This document shows, piece after piece, positions 1-6,778 of a DNA stretch of 29,628 bases. The translations under genes and the position numbers were made by a program. The notes under the pieces were generated by a model. The model ran no database searches. It was not told the origin of the DNA and was given only the letters and a program-made list of their open reading frames with translations. Location of the stretch: IMG/VR virus record IMGVR_UViG_3300042887_002089, positions 1-29,628 of that record, one strand, 5' to 3'. Source of the stretch: a virus. Numbering within the stretch: position 1 is the first letter of the stretch; each line of letters begins with the position of its first letter.

Positions 1-82
1 TCTTTCTGCCCGTACCTAAGTGTCGGGTCTTTGTTTCTGTCGCCCCTACGGGCTTCCTGTGAGCCACTTTTTTTGAGAGAGT

Positions 83-120
83 GGCAGGTGAGGGCGAAAG
101 GGGGGAAACCCTCACCTGCC
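83..120 (-). terminator. 12-bp hairpin downstream of the VWA gene
   Basis: A perfect 12-bp inverted repeat (GGCAGGTGAGGG at 83-94, CCCTCACCTGCC at 109-120) with a 14-base loop lies 13 bases past the stop of the minus-strand VWA gene. No U run follows on the minus strand; a weaker GCCACT/AGTGGC hairpin follows it at about 63-85. It probably marks the end of the transcript, as a terminator or a 3' stabilising hairpin. Bases 1-82 hold no gene I can support. Confidence 0.6.
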
Positions 121-133
121 GACCTTGCCACAC

Positions 134-1675
134 TCAACGGTAAGTGAGTGCGTGACCTGTGTGCGCTAGATAAACTTCGGCAAGGTGGTGAGGAACGGTG
201 CTACGCACTTTCTCGCCCTTAGCCATGCCTTTGAGCATTGCTATCGCTTGCTCAGGTGTCTCTGCTGTGTAGATACCAAACTGTTTCACGAGTGCGATAC
301 ATTCCATCACTAAGTCCTCAGACCAACTATCGCCCTTGCCCGTGACACCACCATCGCTAATCCAAATAAGAGGCGAGTTGGAACGCTGACGCTTGGAGAT
401 AGCCCAACGGATAGCAGGCGCATCGCACCCATTACCACCATTAGGGCTTGGAAGTTCACGCACACACTTTCCTTTGTTGGCGACAACATACAAGTTGGGG
501 CGAGTTGTACGCCCACCTGAGTATTGCGCTACAAGTGCCGATGGTGCGCTGAGTACCATCTCCATCACTTCATCGTGCGTGAGGCTCATAGAACCACTCG
601 TGTCCATGAGTACCACGCCACCAGCACCTTTCACCGTTCGGTCAAAGATACGCTTGTCGGGGTCGGTGAGTAGGCGAGACATACGGCGAGGACTACGCCC
701 CACATTGGTAGCGACACGCTTGCGCCCGATAGCACCCATCACATTACGCTCTAAGGCAGGCGTAGAGACACGCAACTCTTCCCACATTCCATCACGGCTT
801 TTTTTGGGTATCTTGCCACGAGCGTTCCAGCCTTTTGTTTCTGCTAACTTGCGCTCGTTTGCGTCTGCGAAACCTTTGGCTTCTTCGCCTTCGCCTTCGC
901 CTTCTTTGCCTTCGCCATCTTTGGGCTTGCCTGTCTTGCCTTTTGGCTGAGGCTCGCCTGTCGGATTATCGGTGAGCGCACCCACCATTTCTTCCAAATA
1001 CTTCGCTACGCTTTCCACATAACCAAATCCACATAAGTTCAGGCGTGTGTGTGTGTCGTGAAGTTTCGGGTTGGCGTACTCGTTCTCTAACAGGTTACGA
1101 AAGTATGTTTCTGCTGTCTCTGCGAGAGCGTTCAGATACTCAACCCAATCAGGCTTTTTGCTCGCAATACCATCTAGGTACGGTGCGTATCCAGCACAAG
1201 CACGAAAGGCAATAGCATCGGCAACTGCCGAACGAAAGTCTCCACCATCTGCTGTGCGCTGACCTGCGAGATACTCGCTTCCATCGCTCAGGTGAGTAAT
1301 GGTGTCAAACCCTGCTTGCTGTGCGAGTAGGTTCACACGGAGTTCCTCTACTCGTATCATCATTCCTGCTGTGGCGTATCCACGCTTCACCCACTTGTCA
1401 AACTGCTTTGTAGTGGGTGACACTTTTGCGTGAACCATCTCGTGCGCTCGTATCGTGCGTGAGTGTTCTGTGTCGTACATAGGCACACGCATCTCACGAG
1501 CATCTACGCCCGTCATTGGCTCACCACGCTGAGGCTGTACGCCTACGATGTTCCAACGCTTATCTGTCGTAGAGGCAGATAGGTCATTGCGTGTGAGCAT
1601 CTCAGGCTCAGGTACTTGTGGCGTTGCGCTCTTGTTAGGCGTTGCCGTAATCGGTGTATCGGCTGACTTAGACAT
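134..1675 (-). CDS. VWA-domain protein with an HExxH metallopeptidase motif
   Basis: A 513-residue protein. The N-terminal half carries HEMVH (residues 78-82) and a glutamate pair at 110-111, about 28 residues later, a spacing compatible with gluzincin-type zinc sites. A Lys/Gly/Glu-rich linker (about 240-270) follows, then a von Willebrand A domain with the MIDAS signature DTSGSMS (358-364). The start is supported by an AGGGG ribosome-binding site six bases upstream. It lies nine bases downstream of the MoxR-like ATPase gene, and MoxR/VWA pairs usually act together as a chaperone-like or remodelling machine. The pairing resembles cobaltochelatase CobS/CobT in architecture, but nothing here points to cobalamin synthesis. 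The substrate is unknown and peptidase activity is inferred only from the motif. Confidence 0.8.
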   Translation of the reverse strand: MSKSADTPITATPNKSATPQVPEPEMLTRNDLSASTTDKRWNIVGVQPQRGEPMTGVDAREMRVPMYDTEHSRTIRAHEMVHAKVSPTTKQFDKWVKRGYATAGMMIRVEELRVNLLAQQAGFDTITHLSDGSEYLAGQRTADGGDFRSAVADAIAFRACAGYAPYLDGIASKKPDWVEYLNALAETAETYFRNLLENEYANPKLHDTHTRLNLCGFGYVESVAKYLEEMVGALTDNPTGEPQPKGKTGKPKDGEGKEGEGEGEEAKGFADANERKLAETKGWNARGKIPKKSRDGMWEELRVSTPALERNVMGAIGRKRVATNVGRSPRRMSRLLTDPDKRIFDRTVKGAGGVVLMDTSGSMSLTHDEVMEMVLSAPSALVAQYSGGRTTRPNLYVVANKGKCVRELPSPNGGNGCDAPAIRWAISKRQRSNSPLIWISDGGVTGKGDSWSEDLVMECIALVKQFGIYTAETPEQAIAMLKGMAKGEKVRSTVPHHLAEVYLAHTGHALTYR

Positions 1676-1684
1676 TGCTCACCC

Positions 1685-2425
1685 CTACTTCTGAGGGGTG
1701 AGCGAGTTCACGGCGATAGCGTCAATGATGCTCTTGGCTCGTTCGCCAAATACCATCTCTGATGCTTTCTTTGTTCCGAGTGCTGTACGCAACTTGTCAA
1801 AGGCGTAGAACGAACGGAGAGAGATACGGCGTTCGCCTGCGTCACACATCTGACGAGCGTACTCACGCAAATCCTCACTCATTTTGAGTAGGGCTGAGGG
1901 GTGAGGCTCGTTGATACGAATACATACAGGGAAACGGTCTTTGAGTGCCATCGGCAGTTCGCTCATCTGCTCAATGTTGGTGGTCATCACTACGGAGAAA
2001 CCTTCCAACGGCTTGACCACTTCACGGGTCTGTGGGTGTTCCCATCGTGCGCTCTCAGGGCTGTCTGTCATTGCCAGCAATGTTGCGAACACATCGCCAC
2101 CAGCCTTGTCAATCTCGTCAATGACGAGGCGACCACCTGTAACGGCATCACCCTTCCACGCACGGATAGCCTGTCCGTCAAGCCATGACCACGAGCCATT
2201 GTCGTTAGGTTGCCAGCAACCTGTCACATCTGAGTTTGTCATGTCATCGGTACAGATAAGACGGAACGCACCACTCTCAATGTTTCCGTAGTTCAGACCT
2301 GCGTAGGTCTTGCCTGTGCCTGCTGTTCCAAACAGAATAAGACGGTCAATGCCAGCCTCTAATGCGTCTGCGACATCTTGCCAGCACTTAGGCAGTTTGT
2401 CTTGTGTTTCCAATAATGTTGCCAT
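1685..2425 (-). CDS. MoxR-like AAA+ ATPase
   Basis: A 246-residue protein with a Walker A motif GTAGTGKT (residues 33-40), a Walker B LVIDEID near residue 96, a sensor-1-like MTTN, and an arginine-finger region DRFPV, the order expected for the MoxR/CobS branch of AAA+ ATPases. I start it at the ATG preceded by GAAAGGGGAACTACA; a longer in-frame extension lacks a good ribosome-binding site. It is followed closely by the VWA gene and probably co-transcribed with it from a TTGTGT-N17-TACACT promoter at 2464-2492. The likely role is ATP-driven remodelling of a target bound by the VWA partner. The family is clear; the biological target is not. Confidence 0.85.
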   Translation of the reverse strand: MATLLETQDKLPKCWQDVADALEAGIDRLILFGTAGTGKTYAGLNYGNIESGAFRLICTDDMTNSDVTGCWQPNDNGSWSWLDGQAIRAWKGDAVTGGRLVIDEIDKAGGDVFATLLAMTDSPESARWEHPQTREVVKPLEGFSVVMTTNIEQMSELPMALKDRFPVCIRINEPHPSALLKMSEDLREYARQMCDAGERRISLRSFYAFDKLRTALGTKKASEMVFGERAKSIIDAIAVNSLTPQK

Positions 2426-2463
2426 TGTAGTTCCCCTTTCATGGGAGTTTGTAGGTGAGTTTG

Positions 2464-2492
2464 AGTGTAGCGACTTTCTTAGTAGCACACAA
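2464..2492 (-). promoter_or_regulatory. Promoter for the MoxR-VWA operon
   Basis: Reading the minus strand, TTGTGT (2487-2492), a 17-base spacer and TACACT (2464-2469) precede the ATPase gene. Unlike most promoters in this region it has no TGTGACAAA site upstream. Confidence 0.6.
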
Positions 2493-2528
2493 CTTGTTAG
2501 CCATTATTTCTATTGGCTGTTCTTGTAA

Positions 2529-2561
2529 GGGGTGGGCGACCATGATGCTGTCTCCCACCCC
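2529..2561 (-). terminator. GGGGTGGG/CCCACCCC hairpin
   Basis: An 8-bp stem lies 16 bases beyond the stop of the minus-strand gene ending at 2578. No long U run follows, so it may be a weak terminator or a transcript 3' structure between two minus-strand units. Confidence 0.45.
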
Positions 2562-2577
2562 TCACGAGACTTTGTGA

Positions 2578-2982
2578 CTAGGCGACCTGCGCTTTGTCGG
2601 TGGACTTGGACTTCGCATCAGGTGAGATGTTGTAGGTACGCACCTGTGAGTAGGTGGTGACGGTGGTGACTTCATCGGCAACGCTCTGCTCAATGATGAT
2701 GCCAACTGCCTTCTCAAAGAGGTCTGCGTCAATGACGGTCTTTGTGACTTTCTTGTAGATAGCAGGCTTCACGAGCATTGCCAACTTGTCTGCGTCAAAG
2801 GCACGGCGTGTGCCTGTGGTGATGCTGACCTGAACGCCATCTATGACGCTCTCTGTCAATCCAGCAGTTGCTAACGCCTTACGGAGTTCTGTCTCTGCCT
2901 CTTTCTTTGCCTTCTCTGCCTGTGCGCTTTCCTCTTTTGCGAGTAAGTAAGCACGGGTGGCTTGGTCTATGGATAGTGCCAT
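2578..2982 (-). CDS. Hypothetical protein with an N-terminal coiled coil
   Basis: A 134-residue protein I do not recognise. Residues about 10-45 are Ala/Glu/Lys rich and predict a helical coiled coil. The centre is a mixed alpha/beta segment and the C-terminus is charged. The start is the ATG after GAAAGGGGAAATACA; this leader is almost identical to that of the ATPase gene (GAAAGGGGAACTACA), suggesting shared expression control. Two tandem TGTGACAAAnGACACA promoters lie upstream (3024-3068 and 3100-3154). It may belong functionally with the MoxR-VWA pair because of position and leader, but that is inference. Confidence 0.7.
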   Translation of the reverse strand: MALSIDQATRAYLLAKEESAQAEKAKKEAETELRKALATAGLTESVIDGVQVSITTGTRRAFDADKLAMLVKPAIYKKVTKTVIDADLFEKAVGIIIEQSVADEVTTVTTYSQVRTYNISPDAKSKSTDKAQVA

Positions 2983-3023
2983 TGTATTTCCCCTTTCATT
3001 GGGAGTTGTAGGTGACAATGAAC

Positions 3024-3068
3024 AAGTTACAGGTGATAGGACAGAAACACAATGTGTCTTTTGTCACA
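3024..3068 (-). promoter_or_regulatory. Proximal TGTGACAAA-type promoter
   Basis: On the minus strand: site TGTGACAAAAGACACA (3053-3068), -35 TTGTGT (3047-3052), 17-base spacer, -10 TAACTT (3024-3029). The -35 starts 17 bases into the site, so the site abuts the -35. Confidence 0.7.
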
Positions 3069-3099
3069 CTCACAAGGCTTGCTCGCTGTATGAGTTGTA

Positions 3100-3154
3100 A
3101 AGGTACAGGTGACACGGCGCAATAGCAAGTTATTTCTTTGTGTCCTTTGTCACA
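3100..3154 (-). promoter_or_regulatory. Distal TGTGACAAA-type promoter
   Basis: On the minus strand: site TGTGACAAAGGACACA (3139-3154), then -35 TTGCTA (3123-3128), 17-base spacer, -10 TACCTT (3100-3105). Here the -35 begins at position 27 of the site, about one helical turn further away than in the proximal copy. Two such promoters in tandem serve the gene starting at 2982. Confidence 0.65.
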
Positions 3155-3231
3155 CGGCGCAATCGGGCTGTCGGGGTCGGTGTGGGGTGGTGGAGATGGT
3201 GGGCTGATGGTGGTCGGGGGCAGGGGGCTGG

Positions 3232-3297
3232 TCTTACGCCACCGTCGTTCTGGCGTTAGCCCCGTTGGCGGCAGCAGGGGGGGCGGGGCTTCCAGCC
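3232..3297 (+). repeat. Family-1 box-hairpin repeat, copy 1
   Basis: TCTTACGCCACCGTC (3232-3246), an 11-base gap, then AGCCCCG (3258-3264), which can pair with CGGGGCT just downstream. Short-gap subtype. It sits in the 3155-3357 intergenic stretch, which is otherwise very G-rich (runs of three to five G at 3173-3227) and has no supportable gene. Confidence 0.7.
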
Positions 3298-3357
3298 AGA
3301 TGTCTGGTCTGGGGGGTTTCTGGCGCATCAACGCGTTGAGTAATGTTCACTAACCGA

Positions 3358-3422
3358 TGTGACAAACGCCACACATGAATGTTTGACAAATGCTTGACAC
3401 TTTCAGAAAGTGCCTGTATCTT
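3358..3422 (+). promoter_or_regulatory. TGTGACAAA-type promoter, two-turn spacing
   Basis: Site TGTGACAAACGCCACA (3358-3373), then TTGACA (3394-3399), 17 bases, TATCTT (3417-3422). The -35 begins at position 37 of the site, about two helical turns further than the closest arrangement seen elsewhere. It drives the gene at 3464. Confidence 0.7.
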
Positions 3423-3463
3423 GTTCCTTGTAACACACACCTATCCCACGAAAGGGGAGAGAC

Positions 3464-3928
3464 ATGACAGAACAACTATTACAGGTGGCATCACTCGCCA
3501 ACCTGTCAAATCCCGAAGGTGGTGATGACCCGTTCCAAATGGAAGAAGCAGTCATCTTCGCCTTCACTAGCGATGGCTTCCGTATCCTTGTCCGTGAAGC
3601 AGATGCGTACCAAGCATTAGAGATGGTGACTGACAAGCACCTAGGCAGTTGGGAACTCGGCATCGGCATCATCACAACAGGTTGGGCTTGCCCGATTACC
3701 GATGATGGCACAATCGCAGAAGATGGCACAATGAGTACCCCACCTAGCGAACACCCACTTCGTCGCCGTGTGCGTCTTGTGAGTTGCGTGGACAAGGCAA
3801 AGCACATGGTGTCATCGCTTCGTTTCGCTGACGACCCTGACGAACTCATCACCGAAACAAGTGGCTCAGGCACTCTCGCTAACGCCCTAACAACAGCAAT
3901 CGGCTTCATGGTGGCTCGCACGAACTAA
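3464..3928 (+). CDS. Hypothetical protein, 154 aa
   Basis: I do not recognise this protein. It is soluble and acidic in its first half, with no membrane segment, signal peptide or metal-binding cysteine cluster. The start is supported by GAAAGGGGAGAGAC just upstream. It stands alone between its own two-turn TGTGACAAA promoter and a strong Rho-independent terminator (3950-3985), a single-gene transcription unit typical of the 3-12 kb region. Confidence 0.75.
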   Translation: MTEQLLQVASLANLSNPEGGDDPFQMEEAVIFAFTSDGFRILVREADAYQALEMVTDKHLGSWELGIGIITTGWACPITDDGTIAEDGTMSTPPSEHPLRRRVRLVSCVDKAKHMVSSLRFADDPDELITETSGSGTLANALTTAIGFMVARTN

Positions 3929-3949
3929 GCCCCACACAGGCTCGCTCAA

Positions 3950-3985
3950 AGCCCCACCGACTTCTTGTGTCGGTGGGGCTTTTTG
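3950..3985 (+). terminator. Strong Rho-independent terminator
   Basis: AGCCCCACCGAC (3950-3961), loop of seven, GTCGGTGGGGCT (3969-3980), then five T. Confidence 0.9.
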
Positions 3986-4022
3986 CTGTCCGTGAACTTG
4001 TTGCCCACCTGCTGAGTAGTCG

Positions 4023-4068
4023 TCTTCCCCCACCGTCATAAGTAGTACGGGTGCGCTTCGCAGCCCCG
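4023..4068 (+). repeat. Family-1 box-hairpin repeat, copy 2
   Basis: TCTTCCCCCACCGTC (4023-4037), a 24-base gap, AGCCCCG (4062-4068). Long-gap subtype; the sequence just before AGCCCCG (GCTTCGC) matches copy 6. It lies between a plus-strand and a minus-strand terminator. Confidence 0.7.
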
Positions 4069-4123
4069 GCGGGTTTGCCATCCCAGTTACCATCCCAGTC
4101 GGCGGCGGCAGGAATAGGGGCAT

Positions 4124-4167
4124 AAAAAAACCCGTTGAGTGCGTCAGCGTGAAACGCACCCAACGGG
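4124..4167 (-). terminator. Rho-independent terminator, minus strand
   Basis: On the minus strand a stem CCCGTTGgGTGCGT / ACGCACtCAACGGG (4131-4167) is followed by seven U (4124-4130). It ends the minus transcript of the genes at 4202-5311. Confidence 0.9.
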
Positions 4168-4201
4168 CTTTATGACTTTGGCTTGCGCCTTAGTCAGATG
4201 T

Positions 4202-4252
4202 TTAGAGGAACAGGACTAGGAAAATACCCACACAGAAGATGACAGCCATCAT
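4202..4252 (-). CDS. Tiny hydrophobic peptide, copy A (16 aa)
   Basis: The predicted peptide is MMAVIFCVGIFLVLFL. It is entirely hydrophobic after the first residues and long enough to span a membrane only just. Its ATG overlaps the stop of the preceding gene (ATGA, 4249-4252), so translation is probably coupled. It is one of six related 16-17 residue ORFs in this window, listed separately. The strong terminator at 4124-4167 follows. Resemblance in size and composition to Ibs-type type I toxins is noted, but no antisense RNA is apparent. Function unknown; recurrence is the main evidence that it is real. Confidence 0.7.
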   Translation of the reverse strand: MMAVIFCVGIFLVLFL

Positions 4253-4509
4253 TTTGCGTAATACTCCATAGCAGGGGTGTTCCACGCAGGCGCAAGTCGG
4301 CGAGCGAGGCTTGCGACCACCCACATCATGCGTTCTTCTGAGATGCCGTGAACATTCAGGTACACGCCTTGCTCTAACTCGTCTAGCACTATGTCTAGAA
4401 CCTCTGAGCCAGTAGTGCCGAGCGTGAAGTATTGCTCTTCCAGCAAGTCCACCAGTTCTTCGTTAGTCAAGTCCGTGAGGGGACTTTCGGGTTCTAAATG
4501 TATGTCCAT
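4249..4509 (-). CDS. Hypothetical acidic protein, 86 aa
   Basis: A small acidic protein, largely helical, not recognised. It starts at the ATG with an AAGGAGAAG ribosome-binding site. Its 5' end overlaps the end of the DUF4314-like gene by 16 bases and its stop overlaps the start of the tiny peptide by four, forming a tight minus-strand operon 5311 to 4202. No motifs support a function. Confidence 0.75.
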   Translation of the reverse strand: MDIHLEPESPLTDLTNEELVDLLEEQYFTLGTTGSEVLDIVLDELEQGVYLNVHGISEERMMWVVASLARRLAPAWNTPAMEYYAK

Positions 4510-4712
4510 GTATCTTCTCCTTGTATTAGACCGAGTGATGAGCCGTTGTCCCACTTGACATGAAGAGTACCCATGTCGTCAATGTAGTCCACAACGCCTT
4601 CATCACCGTTGCGTAGTTTTGTGTATGGGTCTGAGCAATGGATAAGGCGTACTCGCTTTCCAGCGAATACGCCCTTCACCCATTCGTTTGCGAGTTGGTC
4701 AATGCGCTTCAT
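4494..4712 (-). CDS. DUF4314-like small protein
   Basis: A 72-residue protein whose pattern (G-rV-LIHCSDPYTKL-GDEGVV-YIDDMGTLHVKWDNGSSLGLI) matches what I recall of the DUF4314 family, a small beta-rich domain common in phages and plasmids with no assigned activity. The start is the ATG in TAATG, overlapping the upstream stop by one base, which implies translational coupling. It is the second gene of the 5311-4202 operon. Confidence 0.75.
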   Translation of the reverse strand: MKRIDQLANEWVKGVFAGKRVRLIHCSDPYTKLRNGDEGVVDYIDDMGTLHVKWDNGSSLGLIQGEDTWTYI

Positions 4713-5311
4713 TAGCAAATCTGAAATCCACCACAGTTTGCCAAGAAAGTAATGAACTCACGAACATTCTTTTTGTCAAACGGATAGTTCTTTGCCCAAT
4801 GTTGCTGACCGCCAGTTCCCTGACAGCCGTTACATTCTTTTGTTTCTTCTGTCCAGCCCTCAGGCTTCTCAACAATGGTGTAGGTCGGAAGTTGTCCGTT
4901 GCCGTTGCCTTCGTTGTCTTTCTCATTCATCATGGCTTCCATGAGGTCGTAAGAGATAGATGCCTTGTATTCGTGTTGCTCTTTCGGGTTGGTGTACCAA
5001 GTACGCTTCCCTGTCGCCTGACAATGAACACATGGGCGAATAGGCAAAGACGCAAGCCATTCGGTGCGTGTCTGCTCGTAGTTGTCTAGCGTTCCGTCAC
5101 GCAGGCTCTTGCGTAGTGCCTTAGCGAGAAGCACAGAGTCCTCTGCATCAAGCCCATCTCCGTCATTGGAATAGCCATTCTCAACCGTACAGGTCAGTTC
5201 AGGTGCGACAAACTCGCAGTATTCCCATAAGGGTCGCCACCACCACACATTATTGCGGAAGTATGCGCCCTTCTCATTCTTTGGCTCTACGCCATAAACA
5301 TCCATTCCCAT
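4712..5311 (-). CDS. Hypothetical protein with DnaJ-type zinc motifs
   Basis: A 199-residue protein. An N-terminal segment begins MGMDVYG and is rich in Trp; the second half carries CVHCQATG and, about 60 residues on, CNGCQGTG. These CxxCxGxG motifs are characteristic of DnaJ/RNA-polymerase-type zinc knuckles, so a structural zinc site formed by both is likely. The start has an AGAAAGGGG ribosome-binding site; an alternative ATG lies two codons later. It is the first gene of a four-gene minus operon, driven by a TGTGACGAACGACACA promoter (5341-5395). Proteins of this layout are common in phages and remain uncharacterised. Confidence 0.75.
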   Translation of the reverse strand: MGMDVYGVEPKNEKGAYFRNNVWWWRPLWEYCEFVAPELTCTVENGYSNDGDGLDAEDSVLLAKALRKSLRDGTLDNYEQTRTEWLASLPIRPCVHCQATGKRTWYTNPKEQHEYKASISYDLMEAMMNEKDNEGNGNGQLPTYTIVEKPEGWTEETKECNGCQGTGGQQHWAKNYPFDKKNVREFITFLANCGGFQIC

Positions 5312-5340
5312 TGGATACCCCTTTCTAGTAGGTAGTAGAG

Positions 5341-5395
5341 AGTGTAATAGACACATGGCACTTGTCAATAGGTTATTTTTGTGTCGTTCGTCACA
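5341..5395 (-). promoter_or_regulatory. TGTGACAAA-type promoter, one-turn spacing
   Basis: On the minus strand: TGTGACGAACGACACA (5380-5395), TTGACA (5363-5368), a 16-base spacer, TACACT (5341-5346). The -35 begins at position 28 of the site. Confidence 0.7.
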
Positions 5396-5437
5396 CCTGT
5401 GCATGAACTTGTGCAAGTCGCATCCGTGCTGGCGAGT

Positions 5438-5499
5438 TCTTCCGCCACCGTCGGTTTTTGTCTGGTAGCCCCGTCCGGCAAAAACGCGCCGCGGGGCTT
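5438..5499 (+). repeat. Family-1 box-hairpin repeat, copy 3
   Basis: TCTTCCGCCACCGTC (5438-5452), a 14-base gap, AGCCCCG (5467-5473) and a downstream CGGGGCT that can pair with it. Short-gap subtype. It is in plus orientation although both flanking genes are on the minus strand. Confidence 0.7.
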
Positions 5500-5543
5500 C
5501 CGTGCCATCTGGGAGTTCTTCTGGGTTCTGAGGCTGTGACTGG

Positions 5544-5579
5544 GCAAAACAAAAGCCCCACGCCGTAAAGCGTGGGGCT
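5544..5579 (-). terminator. Rho-independent terminator, minus strand
   Basis: On the minus strand AGCCCCACGC / GCGTGGGGCT (5554-5579) is followed by TTTGTTTTG. It ends the transcript of the gene at 5604-5798. Confidence 0.85.
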
Positions 5580-5603
5580 AGTGTTTCGGGTTTGCTCTTG
5601 CGA

Positions 5604-5798
5604 TTATTTGGTGATTGCGTTTGCAAACTTCTCAGCGTCAAAACGGTAGTTCTCGGATTGAAGGGCTTTGGCGATTGCTTTGATAGCCTCGTCAAAACCT
5701 TTCAGCGTTGCTTCTGCCTGTGGCATCATGCTCGCTTCCAAGTCTTTGCGCTTGTCGTTGAGAAACTTTGCCAGCAGGACATAGTCCTTGCGTGTCAT
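5604..5798 (-). CDS. Hypothetical helical protein, 64 aa
   Basis: A small Lys/Ala-rich, probably all-helical protein starting MTRKDYVLLAKFL, a start I associate with small phage proteins of unknown role. The ATG follows GAAGGGGAAACC. Its promoter (5949-5993) would give a leader of about 144 bases that contains a GGTGCGC/GCGCACC hairpin (5837-5859) and a TGAGACA box (5830-5836), so post-initiation control is possible. Function unknown. Confidence 0.7.
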   Translation of the reverse strand: MTRKDYVLLAKFLNDKRKDLEASMMPQAEATLKGFDEAIKAIAKALQSENYRFDAEKFANAITK

Positions 5799-5948
5799 GG
5801 TTTCCCCTTCTCGGTGCTTTGGTTGTAAGTGAGACAGGTGCGCTTGTCTAAGGCGCACCCCCTACCCCGACAGTTCCCCCCTATGGTTTCAGGTCACAGA
5901 TTATGTGGAGCAATCCCAAAAGGCTTCGGTTCAGTTGTCTCACTTGTA

Positions 5949-5993
5949 AGGGTACAGGTATCACCCACACGCCACAACATGACATTTGTCACA
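5949..5993 (-). promoter_or_regulatory. TGTGACAAA-type promoter for the gene at 5798
   Basis: On the minus strand: TGTGACAAATGTCATG (5978-5993), TTGTGG (5972-5977), 17 bases, TACCCT (5949-5954). A TGAGACA box (5936-5942) lies at the predicted start point. Confidence 0.65.
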
Positions 5994-6098
5994 GAACAGG
6001 TGTTCGCCGAACAAGTGTTCGCATGAGACACAAAGGCTCAAACTGTCTCACGCTACGAACAGGTGTTCGCCTGAGACATTCGGGGGCAAACTGTCTCA
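5994..6098. promoter_or_regulatory. Cluster of two palindrome families
   Basis: Three near-identical palindromes GAACAnGTGTTC (5994-6005, 6009-6020, 6057-6068) alternate with two copies of TGAGACA-N13-TGTCTCA (6024-6050 and 6072-6098), 48 bases apart. Half sites recur at 5830-5836 and 5936-5942. The arrangement looks like a multi-site operator upstream of the minus promoter at 5949-5993 and the plus units at 6257 and beyond. Confidence 0.6.
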
Positions 6099-6140
6099 CT
6101 CTCTCGCAACTCGCCCGTGAACTCGCCCTTCGCCCGTGCA

Positions 6141-6200
6141 TCTTACGCCACCGTCGCTTTGGGGTCTTGAGCCCCGGCCGGAAAAACCGGCCCGCGGGGC
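6141..6200 (+). repeat. Family-1 box-hairpin repeat, copy 4
   Basis: TCTTACGCCACCGTC (6141-6155), 14-base gap, AGCCCCG (6170-6176). Downstream, GGCCGG/CCGGCC and CGGGGCT allow a long hairpin that closes on AGCCCCG. Short-gap subtype. Confidence 0.7.
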
Positions 6201-6256
6201 TACTGGGGCGACGCTCAGGTTGCCATCGGCAGCGGCGATGTCGGCTGAGGAAAGAC

Positions 6257-6286
6257 TTGACATCGGCTTGGCTGTGTGCCTAAAGT
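6257..6286 (+). promoter_or_regulatory. Promoter just ahead of tiny peptide B
   Basis: TTGACA (6257-6262), 18 bases, TAAAGT (6281-6286). The predicted start point falls at or very near the ATG at 6295, so the peptide mRNA would be leaderless. Confidence 0.5.
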
Positions 6287-6294
6287 GACTAACA

Positions 6295-6345
6295 ATGAAC
6301 TCACTACTATTTGTAATAGCCCTAATCATTGTGCTTAGTGCCTAA
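6295..6345 (+). CDS. Tiny hydrophobic peptide, copy B (16 aa)
   Basis: The predicted peptide is MNSLLFVIALIIVLSA. It shares MNSL-FVIA-I with copies D and E far downstream. Unlike the others it has no upstream gene to couple to and no ribosome-binding site, but a TTGACA/TAAAGT promoter ends eight bases before its ATG, consistent with leaderless translation. Its 3' end is followed directly by the promoter of the gene at 6422. Function unknown. Confidence 0.6.
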   Translation: MNSLLFVIALIIVLSA

Positions 6346-6362
6346 TGTCACAAAACAACTAC

Positions 6363-6391
6363 TTGACTAATGGCTACTAACTTGGTAGTCT
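6363..6391 (+). promoter_or_regulatory. Promoter for the gene at 6422
   Basis: TTGACT (6363-6368), 17 bases, TAGTCT (6386-6391). A clear TGTGACAAA site is missing; only a degenerate TGTCACAAAA lies upstream. Confidence 0.6.
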
Positions 6392-6421
6392 GAAAGTCTC
6401 AACTCACAAAAGGGGGGAATC

Positions 6422-6778
6422 ATGACTGATTCTGTCATTGAGTGGGAAGTGATAAGCAACACTTCAGACGAAGTGGAGTGGGACGATGCGAACTTTGTGT
6501 TCGCTGAAGTAGCCAACACGCTCATTGCTCATAATGAGGAACTCAACGAAGGCGACACTTGGTGGCGTGTTCAGGGATTCCCGTTGTGGGGCGGTGGGCG
6601 CAATGGTATTTTCCGCGCCGATAGTCCGATGGAGTTGTTGGAGAGTATTACCGTTCGTTCGGACTGGTCATTGCGCTACACGCTTGACCCCGAAACGATG
6701 ATTCTCACTTGTCACCTTTCTCACCACGATGCAAGCGGAACTTTCACGGTGCAGGCAACGCCTAATCCAGACCGCTAA
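6422..6778 (+). CDS. Hypothetical acidic protein, 118 aa
   Basis: An acidic, Trp-rich soluble protein with alternating beta-type segments. I recognise no family. The start follows AAAGGGGGGAATC. It is a one-gene unit with its own promoter (6363-6391) and a GC-rich terminator (6804-6835) that closely resembles the terminator of the gene at 9343, which suggests that gene units in this region share duplicated flanks. Confidence 0.7.
   Translation: MTDSVIEWEVISNTSDEVEWDDANFVFAEVANTLIAHNEELNEGDTWWRVQGFPLWGGGRNGIFRADSPMELLESITVRSDWSLRYTLDPETMILTCHLSHHDASGTFTVQATPNPDR

Noticed and set aside
393-950. A long plus-strand open frame opposite the VWA gene
   Set aside because: It is antisense to a well-supported gene and its composition is that of a mirrored coding strand.
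5903-6283. A plus-strand open frame of 126 codons across the palindrome array
   Set aside because: It runs through promoters and the palindromic repeats, has no ribosome-binding site and looks like non-coding sequence.
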